This document shows, one piece after another, positions 19,920 through 28,144 of a stretch of DNA of 47,838 nucleotides (positions are counted from its first letter, which is position 1; each line of letters starts with the position of its first letter). The notes under the pieces are model-generated. The model ran no database searches. It saw nothing but the letters and a program-made list of their open reading frames with translations, and was not told the origin of the DNA. The DNA comes from Thermodesulforhabdus norvegica (GTDB taxonomy: Bacteria > Desulfobacterota > Syntrophobacteria > Syntrophobacterales > Thermodesulforhabdaceae): assembly GCF_900114975.1 (NCBI RefSeq), contig NZ_FOUU01000014.1, forward strand, positions 1 to 47,838, read 5' to 3'. Position numbers and translations under genes: made by a program.

Positions 19920-20864
19920 ATGGGTAGAAAGCCTGACAGACCAAGCTATGGGGAACTGCCGGCAAAAAGCAAGTGCACGCGGTGCAGGGAACGGGCCGTC
20001 ATCCATCTACCGGCTCATCACGCCAACTTCTGCGAGGATTGTTTTCTCCATTTTTTTCGCACTGCCGTAAAAAGAGCTATGAGGCTTTTCCCCTTCAGGC
20101 GGGGAGAAAGGATCATGGTCGCGGTGTCAGGTGGCAAGGATTCTCTGGCCACCTGGCTCGTACTGAGCGAACTGGGCTACGAAACGAAGGGAGTTCATCT
20201 GGACCTCGGGATCCCTGAATTTTCGGAAGCATCACGCCGGGCCGTGGAAAATTTCTCGGGTCGTTTTGGACTTCCCCTTTCTATCTTCAGTCTCAAGGAC
20301 GAATTCGGTATGAGCCTTCCCGAGATCGAAAGACGATCCAGAAGAGTAATTTGCGCCGTCTGCGGGACTATAAAGCGGCATCTTCTGGGAAGAATAGCGG
20401 CCAGAGAAGGATTTCGCCACGTTGCTACGGGGCATAACCTAGATGATGAGGCGGCGAGGCTTCTCGGAAACATCGTCAGGCACAGGGATCAATATATTGA
20501 GAAAGCCTATCCTTACCTTCCTCCCATCGGTGACATGATTCCGGGAAAAATCAAGCCCCTCTTCAGGGTTGAAGCCGCTGAAATAAGAATATACTGCAGG
20601 GTACGGGGGATAGACTTCTTCGGTGGAAGCTGTCCCTTTTCCCGGGGCGCAACAAGTCACGTGTTTCAGGAAGCTCTGGAGTTTCTGGAAGAAAAAATGC
20701 CGGGCACCAAAAGAGATTTCTTATTAAACTACCTCAAAAAACGAACCTTCCCACCACCCGAAAACCCCCAGGCCAGATGCGAAGGTTGCGGTTATCCCAG
20801 CTACAGGTCTCTTTGCAGCCTGTGTAGCCTGAGGCAGCAGATGGGTTTGGCGGATCGGCGTTAA
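19920..20864 (+). CDS. ttuA: TtuA-type tRNA 2-thiouridine synthetase
   Basis: Adenylates and thiolates a uridine in tRNA. Relatives in Thermus make 2-thioribothymidine at position 54 and stabilise tRNA at high temperature. It has an N-terminal zinc finger with C19/C22 and C38/C41, the PP-loop VAVSGGKDSLAT, the iron-sulfur cysteines of VICAVCGTIKR with a later SCPFS cysteine, the GHNLDDEAARLLGN motif, and a C-terminal zinc finger (CEGCGYPSYRSLCSLC). This double-finger, two-domain layout separates TtuA from TtcA and TilS. A GTG at 19911 is an alternative start; the ATG at 19920 was taken because AAGGGG is too close to the GTG. The sulfur carrier TtuB is not in the window. Confidence 0.87.
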   Translation: MGRKPDRPSYGELPAKSKCTRCRERAVIHLPAHHANFCEDCFLHFFRTAVKRAMRLFPFRRGERIMVAVSGGKDSLATWLVLSELGYETKGVHLDLGIPEFSEASRRAVENFSGRFGLPLSIFSLKDEFGMSLPEIERRSRRVICAVCGTIKRHLLGRIAAREGFRHVATGHNLDDEAARLLGNIVRHRDQYIEKAYPYLPPIGDMIPGKIKPLFRVEAAEIRIYCRVRGIDFFGGSCPFSRGATSHVFQEALEFLEEKMPGTKRDFLLNYLKKRTFPPPENPQARCEGCGYPSYRSLCSLCSLRQQMGLADRR

Positions 20865-20976
20865 CCTCCGGATATTTCTTCTCTTTTCTTCCAGGAAATC
20901 GGTCTTTGCTCATCTGCCTTCAAATGTTAGATTAAAAAATTAAAAGTTAAGATTGGAGAAGGGGGTCGGTAGAATT

Positions 20977-21462
20977 ATGTTCAAGGAAGGAGATCTGGTG
21001 TTTTATCCCGCTCACGGGATAGGGAAGATAGAAGCAATTCAGGGTAAATCTATAGATGGGTCCAGGCAGGATTTTTATGTGTTAAGGATACTTGAAACGG
21101 ATACCAGAATAATGGTTCCCGTCCAGAACGCCGAAAATGTTGGAGTCAGAGGACTGGTTGATCCTGGAGTAATTCCCAGGGTCTTTGAAATTCTGAAGAA
21201 AAAGGAGGTTTCGGTTAGTGCTTCTACATGGAACAAGAGGTACAGGGAATACATGGAAAAGGTTAAATCCGGGTCCATTCTGGATTTGGCTGAAGTTTTC
21301 CGTGATCTGAATTTGCTGAAGGAAGATAAAACTTTATCCTTTGGTGAGCGGAAGATGCTGGAGACGGCCAAGGCGTTTCTTGTTAAGGAGATCTCGATTG
21401 TTGTAAACGAACCGGAAGAGGAAATTGAAAGAAGACTTTATGAGTGCTTCAATAACGAATGA
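20977..21462 (+). CDS. carD: CarD family transcription factor
   Basis: A 161-residue regulator with an N-terminal Tudor-like RNA-polymerase-interaction domain (FKEGDLVFYPAHGIGKIEAI) and a C-terminal helical domain (YREYMEKVKSG...LAEVFRDL...FGERKMLETAKAFLVKEIS). CarD/CdnL proteins bind the RNA polymerase beta subunit and stabilise the open promoter complex, typically at rRNA and other strong promoters. The ATG at 20977 was chosen; an in-frame TTG at 20953 adds eight residues that do not belong to the domain. It follows a 112-base gap after ttuA and heads the carD-PIN/TRAM-rluD group. Confidence 0.93.
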   Translation: MFKEGDLVFYPAHGIGKIEAIQGKSIDGSRQDFYVLRILETDTRIMVPVQNAENVGVRGLVDPGVIPRVFEILKKKEVSVSASTWNKRYREYMEKVKSGSILDLAEVFRDLNLLKEDKTLSFGERKMLETAKAFLVKEISIVVNEPEEEIERRLYECFNNE

Positions 21463-21497
21463 TCGAAAGGGAAAAGAACCGGTAAAGGGGTGAGTTC

Positions 21498-22526
21498 ATG
21501 GGAGTACGGTGGTTGTGGCTGTCCGTTAAGATTCTCATAGTGATCGTCTGTGCCCTTGGGGGATACTTCATTGCTTCTCAGATAAACGTCTTTTCCGGCT
21601 ATACCTGGGCGAAATGGTGGGGTGCAGGGTTTGGTATTCTTTTCGGCGGTATTGTGCTGGCTTTAGAAAAAGTCATCAGAATGATACCCCTTAAGGTTAT
21701 CCTGGGAGGCACTTTTGGTCTTATTCTCGGTCTTTTCGTAGCACGTCTTATTGGGGGAAGTTTCACGAGCCTGCAAAATCCAACCGTTCAGGTCAGTGTT
21801 TATGTGGTATTGTCCTGTATTTTCGGTTACATCGGAACGGTTCTGGGCAGTATTAAGTTTGCCGAACTCACGACAGGCCTTCCGTGGTTTGGCAGGATAA
21901 CCGGAAAAGCCGCTTCGCCCAAGATTTTGGATACCAGTGTGATAATAGACGGCCGAATAGCCGATGTGGCAGAGGCCGGTTTTATCGAAGGGCCTCTTAT
22001 TGTGCCGGAGTTCGTGCTTCAGGAGCTTCAGCACATTGCCGACAGTCAGGACCAGTTGAGAAAAGCCAAAGGGAGGCGTGGTCTTGAGGTACTGAAGCGT
22101 CTTCAGGATATGCCTCACATGGATGTGCGTATAGATAAACAGGCCGTGCAGAGCGGTCAGGACGTTGACAGCATGCTGGTGTCTCTTGCAGAAAAGCTGA
22201 ATGCAAAGATTCTGACAAACGATTACAATCTTGCAAAGGTTGCAGAACTGCACGGTATTCAGGTGCTTAACATGCACAGGCTGGCCCATGCCATGAGGCC
22301 CCAGGTTCTTCCGGGAGAAACCCTCAGACTGCAGATACTTAAAGAAGGTCGTGAAGAAGGGCAGGGGATCGCCTATCTGGAAGACGGCACAATGGTGGTG
22401 GTGGAAAACGCCAGCAAGTATCTGGGGCAGGAAGTCGAAGCGGCAGTAACGAGCGTGCTTCAAACTCCCGGCGGCAGAATGATTTTTACAACTCTGAAGA
22501 GCGTGCAGGACGGACGGCAGCACTGA
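21498..22526 (+). CDS. Membrane-anchored PIN-TRAM domain protein (YacL-like)
   Basis: A 342-residue protein with four predicted N-terminal membrane helices (about residues 8-117), then a PIN nuclease-like domain beginning at KILDTSVIIDGRI, and a C-terminal TRAM domain (PGETLRLQILKEGREEGQGIAYLEDGTMVVVE). Acidic PIN residues in LDTSVIID, LQEL and LTNDYNLAKVA are in place, so a metal-dependent RNase activity is possible. In many bacteria this gene follows carD and precedes an ispD/ispF pair; here rluD follows instead. A role in RNA turnover at the membrane is inferred from domains only. Confidence 0.88.
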   Translation: MGVRWLWLSVKILIVIVCALGGYFIASQINVFSGYTWAKWWGAGFGILFGGIVLALEKVIRMIPLKVILGGTFGLILGLFVARLIGGSFTSLQNPTVQVSVYVVLSCIFGYIGTVLGSIKFAELTTGLPWFGRITGKAASPKILDTSVIIDGRIADVAEAGFIEGPLIVPEFVLQELQHIADSQDQLRKAKGRRGLEVLKRLQDMPHMDVRIDKQAVQSGQDVDSMLVSLAEKLNAKILTNDYNLAKVAELHGIQVLNMHRLAHAMRPQVLPGETLRLQILKEGREEGQGIAYLEDGTMVVVENASKYLGQEVEAAVTSVLQTPGGRMIFTTLKSVQDGRQH

Positions 22527-22529
22527 TTG

Positions 22530-23510
22530 ATGGCCAGCTCTACGGAAACCTTCAGGGTTACGCCCGAAGAAGCCGGCATTCGGCTGGATTCACTCCTGGT
22601 TGGACGGCTTGAGGGCTACTCTCGCGGCTTCGTTCAGAAGCTGATCAAGCAGGGTTTTGTCAGGGTTTGCGGTTCGGCCAGGAAATCGGCCTATTGCGTA
22701 AAACCGGGAGATCTGGTGGAGGTTGAAATTCCCGAGCCCGATGGTGCCGATGAACCGATAGTGGTCCCCGTTCCGGTTCCCCTTGATGTGCTCTATGAAG
22801 ACGAACATATCGTCGTGGTTAATAAACCTGCCGGAATGGTAGTCCATCCAGGAGCGGGGAAGGAAAGTGTATCCCTTGTCCACGCACTGCTCTACCGTTA
22901 TGGGAGTCTGGCCTCCGTAGGTGCACCGGAACGACCCGGGATCGTGCATCGCCTCGACGAAAATACCACGGGAGTAATGATCGTTGCGAGAACGGATAGG
23001 GCCTATTGGGAACTCGTAAAGCAGTTTGAAGGCCGAACCGTTCAAAAAGAATATCTCGCGTTGGTCTGGGGTGTTCCTCCGGAAGAAACCGGAACCGTGA
23101 GTACTCTTATAAACAGGCATCCCCGGGAAAGAAAAAAAATGGCCGTAACCCAAAACGGCCGTGAAGCGGTTACTAAATGGAAGGTTTTAAAGACATGGAA
23201 GGAGGTATCACTCCTTTCGGTAAAGCCCATTACGGGGAGGACTCATCAAATAAGAGTCCACATGGCTTACATACATCACCCCATTGTAGGGGATCCTCTC
23301 TACTGCCGCCATGAAAGAAGGGTTAACCGACTGACTGACTTCGCATTCAAGGATCTTCTGAAGGACATAAAAAGGCAGATGCTTCACGCTCGAATGCTCC
23401 GATTGAAACATCCGGTTTCCGGAGAGATTCTCGAATGGCAGGCACCTTTGCCTCCCGACATGGAAAGGCTGCTGAAGTCCCTGGATGCACTGGAGGGTGT
23501 GACGAGTTAA
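22530..23510 (+). CDS. rluD: RluD/RluA family 23S rRNA pseudouridine synthase
   Basis: Isomerises uridines in 23S rRNA (helix 69 in the case of RluD). It is a 326-residue protein with an N-terminal S4 RNA-binding domain (RLDSLLVGRLEGYSRGFVQKL) and the catalytic domain with the aspartate of GIVHRLDENTTG. Family members usually read HRLDKxTSG, so the residues after the catalytic Asp differ (E for K, T for S). GRTHQIRVHMAYIHHPIVGDPLY is well kept. The ATG at 22530 lies 3 bases after the preceding stop. The 3' end meets the convergent sensor kinase gene, and the two stops overlap. Confidence 0.92.
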   Translation: MASSTETFRVTPEEAGIRLDSLLVGRLEGYSRGFVQKLIKQGFVRVCGSARKSAYCVKPGDLVEVEIPEPDGADEPIVVPVPVPLDVLYEDEHIVVVNKPAGMVVHPGAGKESVSLVHALLYRYGSLASVGAPERPGIVHRLDENTTGVMIVARTDRAYWELVKQFEGRTVQKEYLALVWGVPPEETGTVSTLINRHPRERKKMAVTQNGREAVTKWKVLKTWKEVSLLSVKPITGRTHQIRVHMAYIHHPIVGDPLYCRHERRVNRLTDFAFKDLLKDIKRQMLHARMLRLKHPVSGEILEWQAPLPPDMERLLKSLDALEGVTS

Positions 23511-26143
23511 CCCTTGAAGGCCGGAAGGATCTCTCTTATCGTCTCCAGTAGTTTATCCACGGTGAAAGGCTTTGAAAGACATGCCGACGCTCCATAGGCC
23601 CTGTAGTTTTTTATCACATCATGGGATATATACCCGCTGGCGACAATTACCGGAATATCCGGGTATTTCGTTTTCAATATGTTCAGGCATTCTCGCCCTC
23701 CCATTCCCGGAAGACCGAGGTCCAGTATTATGAGGTCGGGCTTCTCTTCAGAGTTTTCCAGGAATTCAAGAGCCGATTCCGCTCTGGGATAGTAGTGAAC
23801 CTTGTGCCCCTTCTGTTCAAAGAATTCTTTCACGAGTGATCCAAAAATCTCTTCATCGTCTATCATAAGCAACGACAAGGGTTTCGTTTCGTGAGAAGTT
23901 CCTTCTTCTCGATCTTCTTTGTCTTTTTCCGTCTTCTCTGTTGCCTCCTTTTCCGCAGAAGGCAACAAAACCGTGAAGGTAGTGCCTCTGCCGACCTCGC
24001 TTTCGCAAAAGATTCTTCCTCCCAGGCTTTCAACAATACCCAGTATAACCGAAAGACCAAGCCCCGTTCCTCTTCCCACTTCTTTGGTGGTGAAGAAGGG
24101 ATCGAATATTCTCTCTTTCACGTGAGGCGCCATACCCGGGCCATCATCTTCCACGTCTATACGAAGGTAAAAGCCCTGAGTTGAAAGACCGAAGGTTTGT
24201 GGTCTGTCGAGAAAGATGCGCCTGGTTTTGACCGCTATGCGGCCCGATCTGTCCCCAATGGCATCCTTTGCGTTGCTGACCAGATTCATCACTATCTGCT
24301 CCACCTGGCCTGTTTCTGCAACAATTCGATCATCTTCGGCGTCGAGATGTTCTTCCAGGGCAATATTTTTAGGGAAGGAAGCCCGGGATATGGTCATAAT
24401 TCGACGGATTTCGTCGTGAGCGGAGACTATTTCCCGGTCTGCTCTTTGCTTTCTGCTGTATGTAAGAAGCCCCCGAACCAGTTTCGAGCCTCTCCTGGTA
24501 AGATGATAGAGGTTTTCCAGGTAGTCTTTGAATTCAGGCCGATCTCTAAGGCGGCTTTTCAGTATATCGACGTTCAGGACTATTCCGTGCAAAAGGTTGT
24601 TGAACTCGTGAGCAATACCCCCCGCCAGAACTCCAACGGCTTCCAGGCGCTGCATATGCCGGAATTTCTTCTCGTACTCGAATTTCTCTCTAACGGCCAG
24701 GACCTGGGAAGTTACATCCACGGCTACAAGAAGACCGGCGGGACGGCCTGAGACCTCAACAGACCCCACGGACACACGAAACCACTTCATATCGCCATCT
24801 TTAACCACCACCGGTAACGCATCATAATGAATGGGAGCCGCCTTCATGGTCTGGCGTATTAAAATCCTTTCTTTTACCTGCTCTCTGTAGTCGGGATGTA
24901 CCAGTTCCCAAACTTCGATATTTTGCAATTCTTCAGGTGTGTAACCGGTCAGTCTCTGGGCTTCTGTGTTAGAATATATAAAGACGTTATCCTGGAAAAT
25001 TCCAAGAGCTACCGGGGCGTGCTCGGCTATTGCACGAAATCTTTCTTCACTTTCCGCCAGAGCCTGCTCCTGAAGTGTTAGCCGTTCCACCGTAGAAGCA
25101 ATTGTTCTGAAGCAGATGTCTATTTCTGAAATGGAGCTGTAGCGGCTTTCTCCTTCACCTACTCGTTCCAGCAAATCCTCCCGTGTGCTTGTCATGGACC
25201 TTACTTCCCGGGCCAGGTTTTCTACGGGCTGTACGACCGTTTTGAGCAACCACCGCCTTGTTAAGTAGAAAATCGCGGTACAGAAGGTTACGCAGGCAAA
25301 CAGGATGATGAGCTGCATCTTCAAATAGGGCAAAAGGATAGACGAAAGCGGAGTTGCCGCAAAGCACCACCATCCCGAGAAGGCATCCGTGAGACCCGCA
25401 ATTATATACCATCGCCCCTGATGTATGGCGATATGCACTCCCCTGGGATCTTTCTTTGCACTGCGAAACCATGCTTCATGGGCGAAGTTCTCACGTCGTT
25501 CCACAAGTTTTATATCCGGATGCACTATCACATTTCCGAATCTGTCGGTAATGAAAAGCAGGGTGTCCTTAAAGGCATGAGAAAGAACGTTTATCTTCAG
25601 CATCTGTTCAAGCTTTGCTTCTCCTATGACTATATCGCTTCCGTTCCTTGATGCAAAAGCCACTGTGACAGATCCCGAATAGGGCGAATAATAGGGTGGT
25701 GATACATAACATACCCCATCAAGACCTCTGCTTTTTACTAGTCTGGAAAAGTGGTTGACCGCCGGAAGGCCGTAAACTCTGGCAGAATAGACGGGATAAA
25801 TCCGGCTCGCCCGGTCGTTGGCAGGATCGTATATAATAACATTTCTTAAAACCTGCTGAAACTCCAGAAATTTATTGGTGTAAAGATATCCCTCTATATC
25901 ACCTTCTGCCGATTGTCCTGATATCGATGCCAGTAGCCTGCAGATGCTGTTGATGTGCTCCTGTAAAAAGCCTATTCCTATTGTGGTCAGAATAATGTGC
26001 TGTCTTCTGAACTGTTTGTAGGCCAGGGCGAAATAGATGAGGTTTGCAAGAATCGATAATAATATGAGGGGAACAAATACGTTGGCAAAAAGCTTTTTTC
26101 TGACTATCGACTCCAGAGTTTGCCTCTTCTGTATTCCCTCCAT
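23507..26143 (-). CDS. Hybrid sensor histidine kinase: Cache-PAS-HisKA-HATPase-REC
   Basis: An 878-residue membrane sensor. The order is: TM helix about 20-42; a large periplasmic Cache-type sensing region about 43-270, with RFGNVIVHPD typical of dCache domains; TM helix about 275-295; a HAMP-like linker; PAS about 365-480; H-box with phospho-acceptor H512 (GGIAHEFNNLLHG); N-box around residues 620-628 (MNLVSNAKDAI); G boxes DDGPGM and GRGTGLGLSV; an acidic linker; and a C-terminal receiver with acidic pocket IDDEE (about 760-765), D808 and K858. The family of HEFNNLL kinases often acts through a separate response regulator or its own receiver. It lies 11 bases after a binding-protein lipoprotein, a likely sensory partner. 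Confidence 0.92.
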   Translation of the reverse strand: MEGIQKRQTLESIVRKKLFANVFVPLILLSILANLIYFALAYKQFRRQHIILTTIGIGFLQEHINSICRLLASISGQSAEGDIEGYLYTNKFLEFQQVLRNVIIYDPANDRASRIYPVYSARVYGLPAVNHFSRLVKSRGLDGVCYVSPPYYSPYSGSVTVAFASRNGSDIVIGEAKLEQMLKINVLSHAFKDTLLFITDRFGNVIVHPDIKLVERRENFAHEAWFRSAKKDPRGVHIAIHQGRWYIIAGLTDAFSGWWCFAATPLSSILLPYLKMQLIILFACVTFCTAIFYLTRRWLLKTVVQPVENLAREVRSMTSTREDLLERVGEGESRYSSISEIDICFRTIASTVERLTLQEQALAESEERFRAIAEHAPVALGIFQDNVFIYSNTEAQRLTGYTPEELQNIEVWELVHPDYREQVKERILIRQTMKAAPIHYDALPVVVKDGDMKWFRVSVGSVEVSGRPAGLLVAVDVTSQVLAVREKFEYEKKFRHMQRLEAVGVLAGGIAHEFNNLLHGIVLNVDILKSRLRDRPEFKDYLENLYHLTRRGSKLVRGLLTYSRKQRADREIVSAHDEIRRIMTISRASFPKNIALEEHLDAEDDRIVAETGQVEQIVMNLVSNAKDAIGDRSGRIAVKTRRIFLDRPQTFGLSTQGFYLRIDVEDDGPGMAPHVKERIFDPFFTTKEVGRGTGLGLSVILGIVESLGGRIFCESEVGRGTTFTVLLPSAEKEATEKTEKDKEDREEGTSHETKPLSLLMIDDEEIFGSLVKEFFEQKGHKVHYYPRAESALEFLENSEEKPDLIILDLGLPGMGGRECLNILKTKYPDIPVIVASGYISHDVIKNYRAYGASACLSKPFTVDKLLETIREILPAFKG

Positions 26144-26154
26144 GAGTTTTGGTT

Positions 26155-27282
26155 CTACACTCCTTCCTCACAGAATTTTCCGCGGCAAACGGAATATATG
26201 AAAGTAGGTCTCCGGGCGTCTCCGTATTCGTCTATCGAGATAGGCGAAAGGAGGCCGGGGAAGTTTTCTATTTTTGAGAGTTCCGTTTCTAATTCGGAGC
26301 CTCGAGTTCGCGATTGCATCACTGCAGCGGCAACGACTTTCATGGTGTCGTAACCCTGCACGGCCGCAAAGGATGGCGGAAATCCATAGCGGGTTTCATA
26401 GCGAAGCAGAAATTCTTTTAAATCCGGGGATTGGTTACCGGGTTCGATATCTTCAAAGAATATCTTTGAGTCCGAAAGACCGAAGGCCGACAAAAAGGCA
26501 CCGGTTTTGGCCCAGAGAGGAGCGGCTATAACGACCTGAGGCAGATTGTCTATAAGACTTCTCGCAACAATTGCCGTGTCCAGCGCCGATGTGGCAAGGA
26601 GAACTGCATCGGGGTGGTAGGGGATTAGATGATTCAGGATTCCTATAACGCTGTTGGTATGTAACGAAGGGTGCTCTTCAAGTCTGTACAAGCACGGGTG
26701 GTTCTTCAATTCCAGGCCAAGAGCCTTGAAGAAGTGACGGGCAAAGTCTTCCGTGTAGGTCCTGTTTCCCTGGTCTATGACCACACAAAGGCGCACAGGT
26801 GAAAATCTCTTCTTTATGTATTCGGCAAGCTTTGTTGCTCTGGTTGAAGAGTCAGAAATGGTTCTGAAGAAGCAGTCTTTCTGTCCGGTAAACTCTGAAG
26901 ACGACACCACAGGGCTTATCCATATCGTATTCTGCTTACAGACCCGGGGTATGATCGATCCGGTCAGGGTGCTCAGGACGGGACCTATTATGACCCGCAC
27001 ATTCCTTCTGATGAGCAACTCGGCGGCTTTCCGTACCCCCTCCTCGGTACCTTCATCGTCGATGTAATAGACCTTTACTTTAAAGCCGTAACGTTTCGCG
27101 TCGGCGTTTATTTCCTCTTCGGCAAGTCGGACCCCGTTTCGAACCTCAACCCCCAGATCAGAATAGGATCCGGAGTAAGTGCCCACACATCCGACTTCCA
27201 CGACTTCTTGAGAGCACGAATAAAAAAATGCTATCGGCAGAAACAGGCAAACGTATATTTTGTTATACCAGATACTTTTCAT
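26155..27282 (-). CDS. Periplasmic ligand-binding lipoprotein, branched-chain amino acid receptor (Peripla_BP_6) family
   Basis: A 375-residue receptor of the LivJ/AmiC/LuxP-like type I fold. The signal peptide ends at AFFYSC, a plausible lipobox, so it should be membrane-tethered. GTYSGSYSDLGVEVRNGVRLAEEEIN, VRVIIGPVLSTLTG and AVQGYDTMKVVAAAV are typical. There is no livHMGF permease in the run; the next gene is a Cache sensor kinase, so a signalling role is more likely than uptake. The ATG at 27282 (AGAGGG upstream) makes the gene overlap the end of cbiH by 20 bases. The ligand cannot be predicted from sequence. Confidence 0.85.
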   Translation of the reverse strand: MKSIWYNKIYVCLFLPIAFFYSCSQEVVEVGCVGTYSGSYSDLGVEVRNGVRLAEEEINADAKRYGFKVKVYYIDDEGTEEGVRKAAELLIRRNVRVIIGPVLSTLTGSIIPRVCKQNTIWISPVVSSSEFTGQKDCFFRTISDSSTRATKLAEYIKKRFSPVRLCVVIDQGNRTYTEDFARHFFKALGLELKNHPCLYRLEEHPSLHTNSVIGILNHLIPYHPDAVLLATSALDTAIVARSLIDNLPQVVIAAPLWAKTGAFLSAFGLSDSKIFFEDIEPGNQSPDLKEFLLRYETRYGFPPSFAAVQGYDTMKVVAAAVMQSRTRGSELETELSKIENFPGLLSPISIDEYGDARRPTFIYSVCRGKFCEEGV

Positions 27283-28144
27283 CATACCCTCTGGGGGTAA
27301 CCATCCACCCCCGCCACACATAAGTGCGGGCGTTTCCTATAATAAGAATGGTTTGCATGTCAATATCTTTTGTGACAATTGATTCAAGTTTTGTAATAAT
27401 TCTCTCCTGTCCATCTCTCATGGCTCTCTTTACAATTCCTGCCGGGGTTTCCGGTGATCTGTACTCAAGAACAATCGAAAGGGCTTTATCCAGAAGCTTC
27501 GGCCTGGTTTTGCTCCGGGGATTATAAAAAACTATAACGAAGTCTGCCATTGCAGCAGCGTGAATCCTTTTTTCTATTAAGGACCAGGGCGTAAGATGGT
27601 CGCTCAGGCTTATAGTTGCGAAGTCATGCATCAGCGGAGCGCCTAGGACGGCGGCGGCAGCATTAAGGGCCGATACCCCCGGAACAATTCTCACGCTTAA
27701 TTCCCACTCCTGAGACTCTCGATCCGTCTCCGGGTATCCGAAAGGAGCCACCGCTATGTCTTCTTTCCTGCATACGTCAAATACCAGCCCGGCCATCCCG
27801 TATATCCCGACATCCCCTCCGGAAACCAGAGACACCCGCTTTCCCTTTCTGGCTTCTTCTATGGCCATCAGAACTCGTTGAAGCTCCTGCCGCATTCCCT
27901 TGACCAGGAAGGTTTTGTCGGGATAGAGGGGCTTTATAAGGGATACGTAAGTTGAATAACCCACTATGAGATCACTTGAGTCAAGAGCTTCCCGGGCTTC
28001 CGGTATCATGTACTCCGGAAATCCGGGACCCAGACTCACCAGATAGAGCTCGCCTTTCCGATCGCTACCGTTACGTTTCCCCTTTTTTTCTTCGTGACGA
28101 TCAGACGAGCCCGAGGGTTTGATGCCAGAACCGATGCTTCGCAT
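27263..28144 (-). CDS. cbiH: Cobalt-factor III/precorrin-3B C17-methyltransferase (CbiH/CobJ)
   Basis: SAM-dependent methyltransferase of corrin ring contraction. The core begins at LYLVSLGPGFPEYM and includes VSLVSGGDVGIYGMAG, VRIVPGVSALNAAAAVLGAP, FATISLSDHLTPW and FVIVFYNPRSKTRP, all diagnostic of the CbiH/CobJ group. The cbiF-cbiG-cbiH order and the presence of cbiG point to the anaerobic (early cobalt) pathway. The only standard start in frame is the ATG at 28144, with AGGAG about 10 bases upstream. It adds about 31 basic, low-complexity residues and overlaps cbiG by 109 bases; no ATG, GTG or TTG occurs between it and the core. A nonstandard start or a real extension are both possible. 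Confidence 0.88.
   Translation of the reverse strand: MRSIGSGIKPSGSSDRHEEKKGKRNGSDRKGELYLVSLGPGFPEYMIPEAREALDSSDLIVGYSTYVSLIKPLYPDKTFLVKGMRQELQRVLMAIEEARKGKRVSLVSGGDVGIYGMAGLVFDVCRKEDIAVAPFGYPETDRESQEWELSVRIVPGVSALNAAAAVLGAPLMHDFATISLSDHLTPWSLIEKRIHAAAMADFVIVFYNPRSKTRPKLLDKALSIVLEYRSPETPAGIVKRAMRDGQERIITKLESIVTKDIDMQTILIIGNARTYVWRGWMVTPRGYDEKYLV

Noticed and set aside
21663-22523. A long minus-strand open frame opposite the PIN-TRAM gene
   Set aside because: The plus strand has membrane helices plus complete PIN and TRAM signatures; the opposite frame is a low-information shadow rich in His and Cys.
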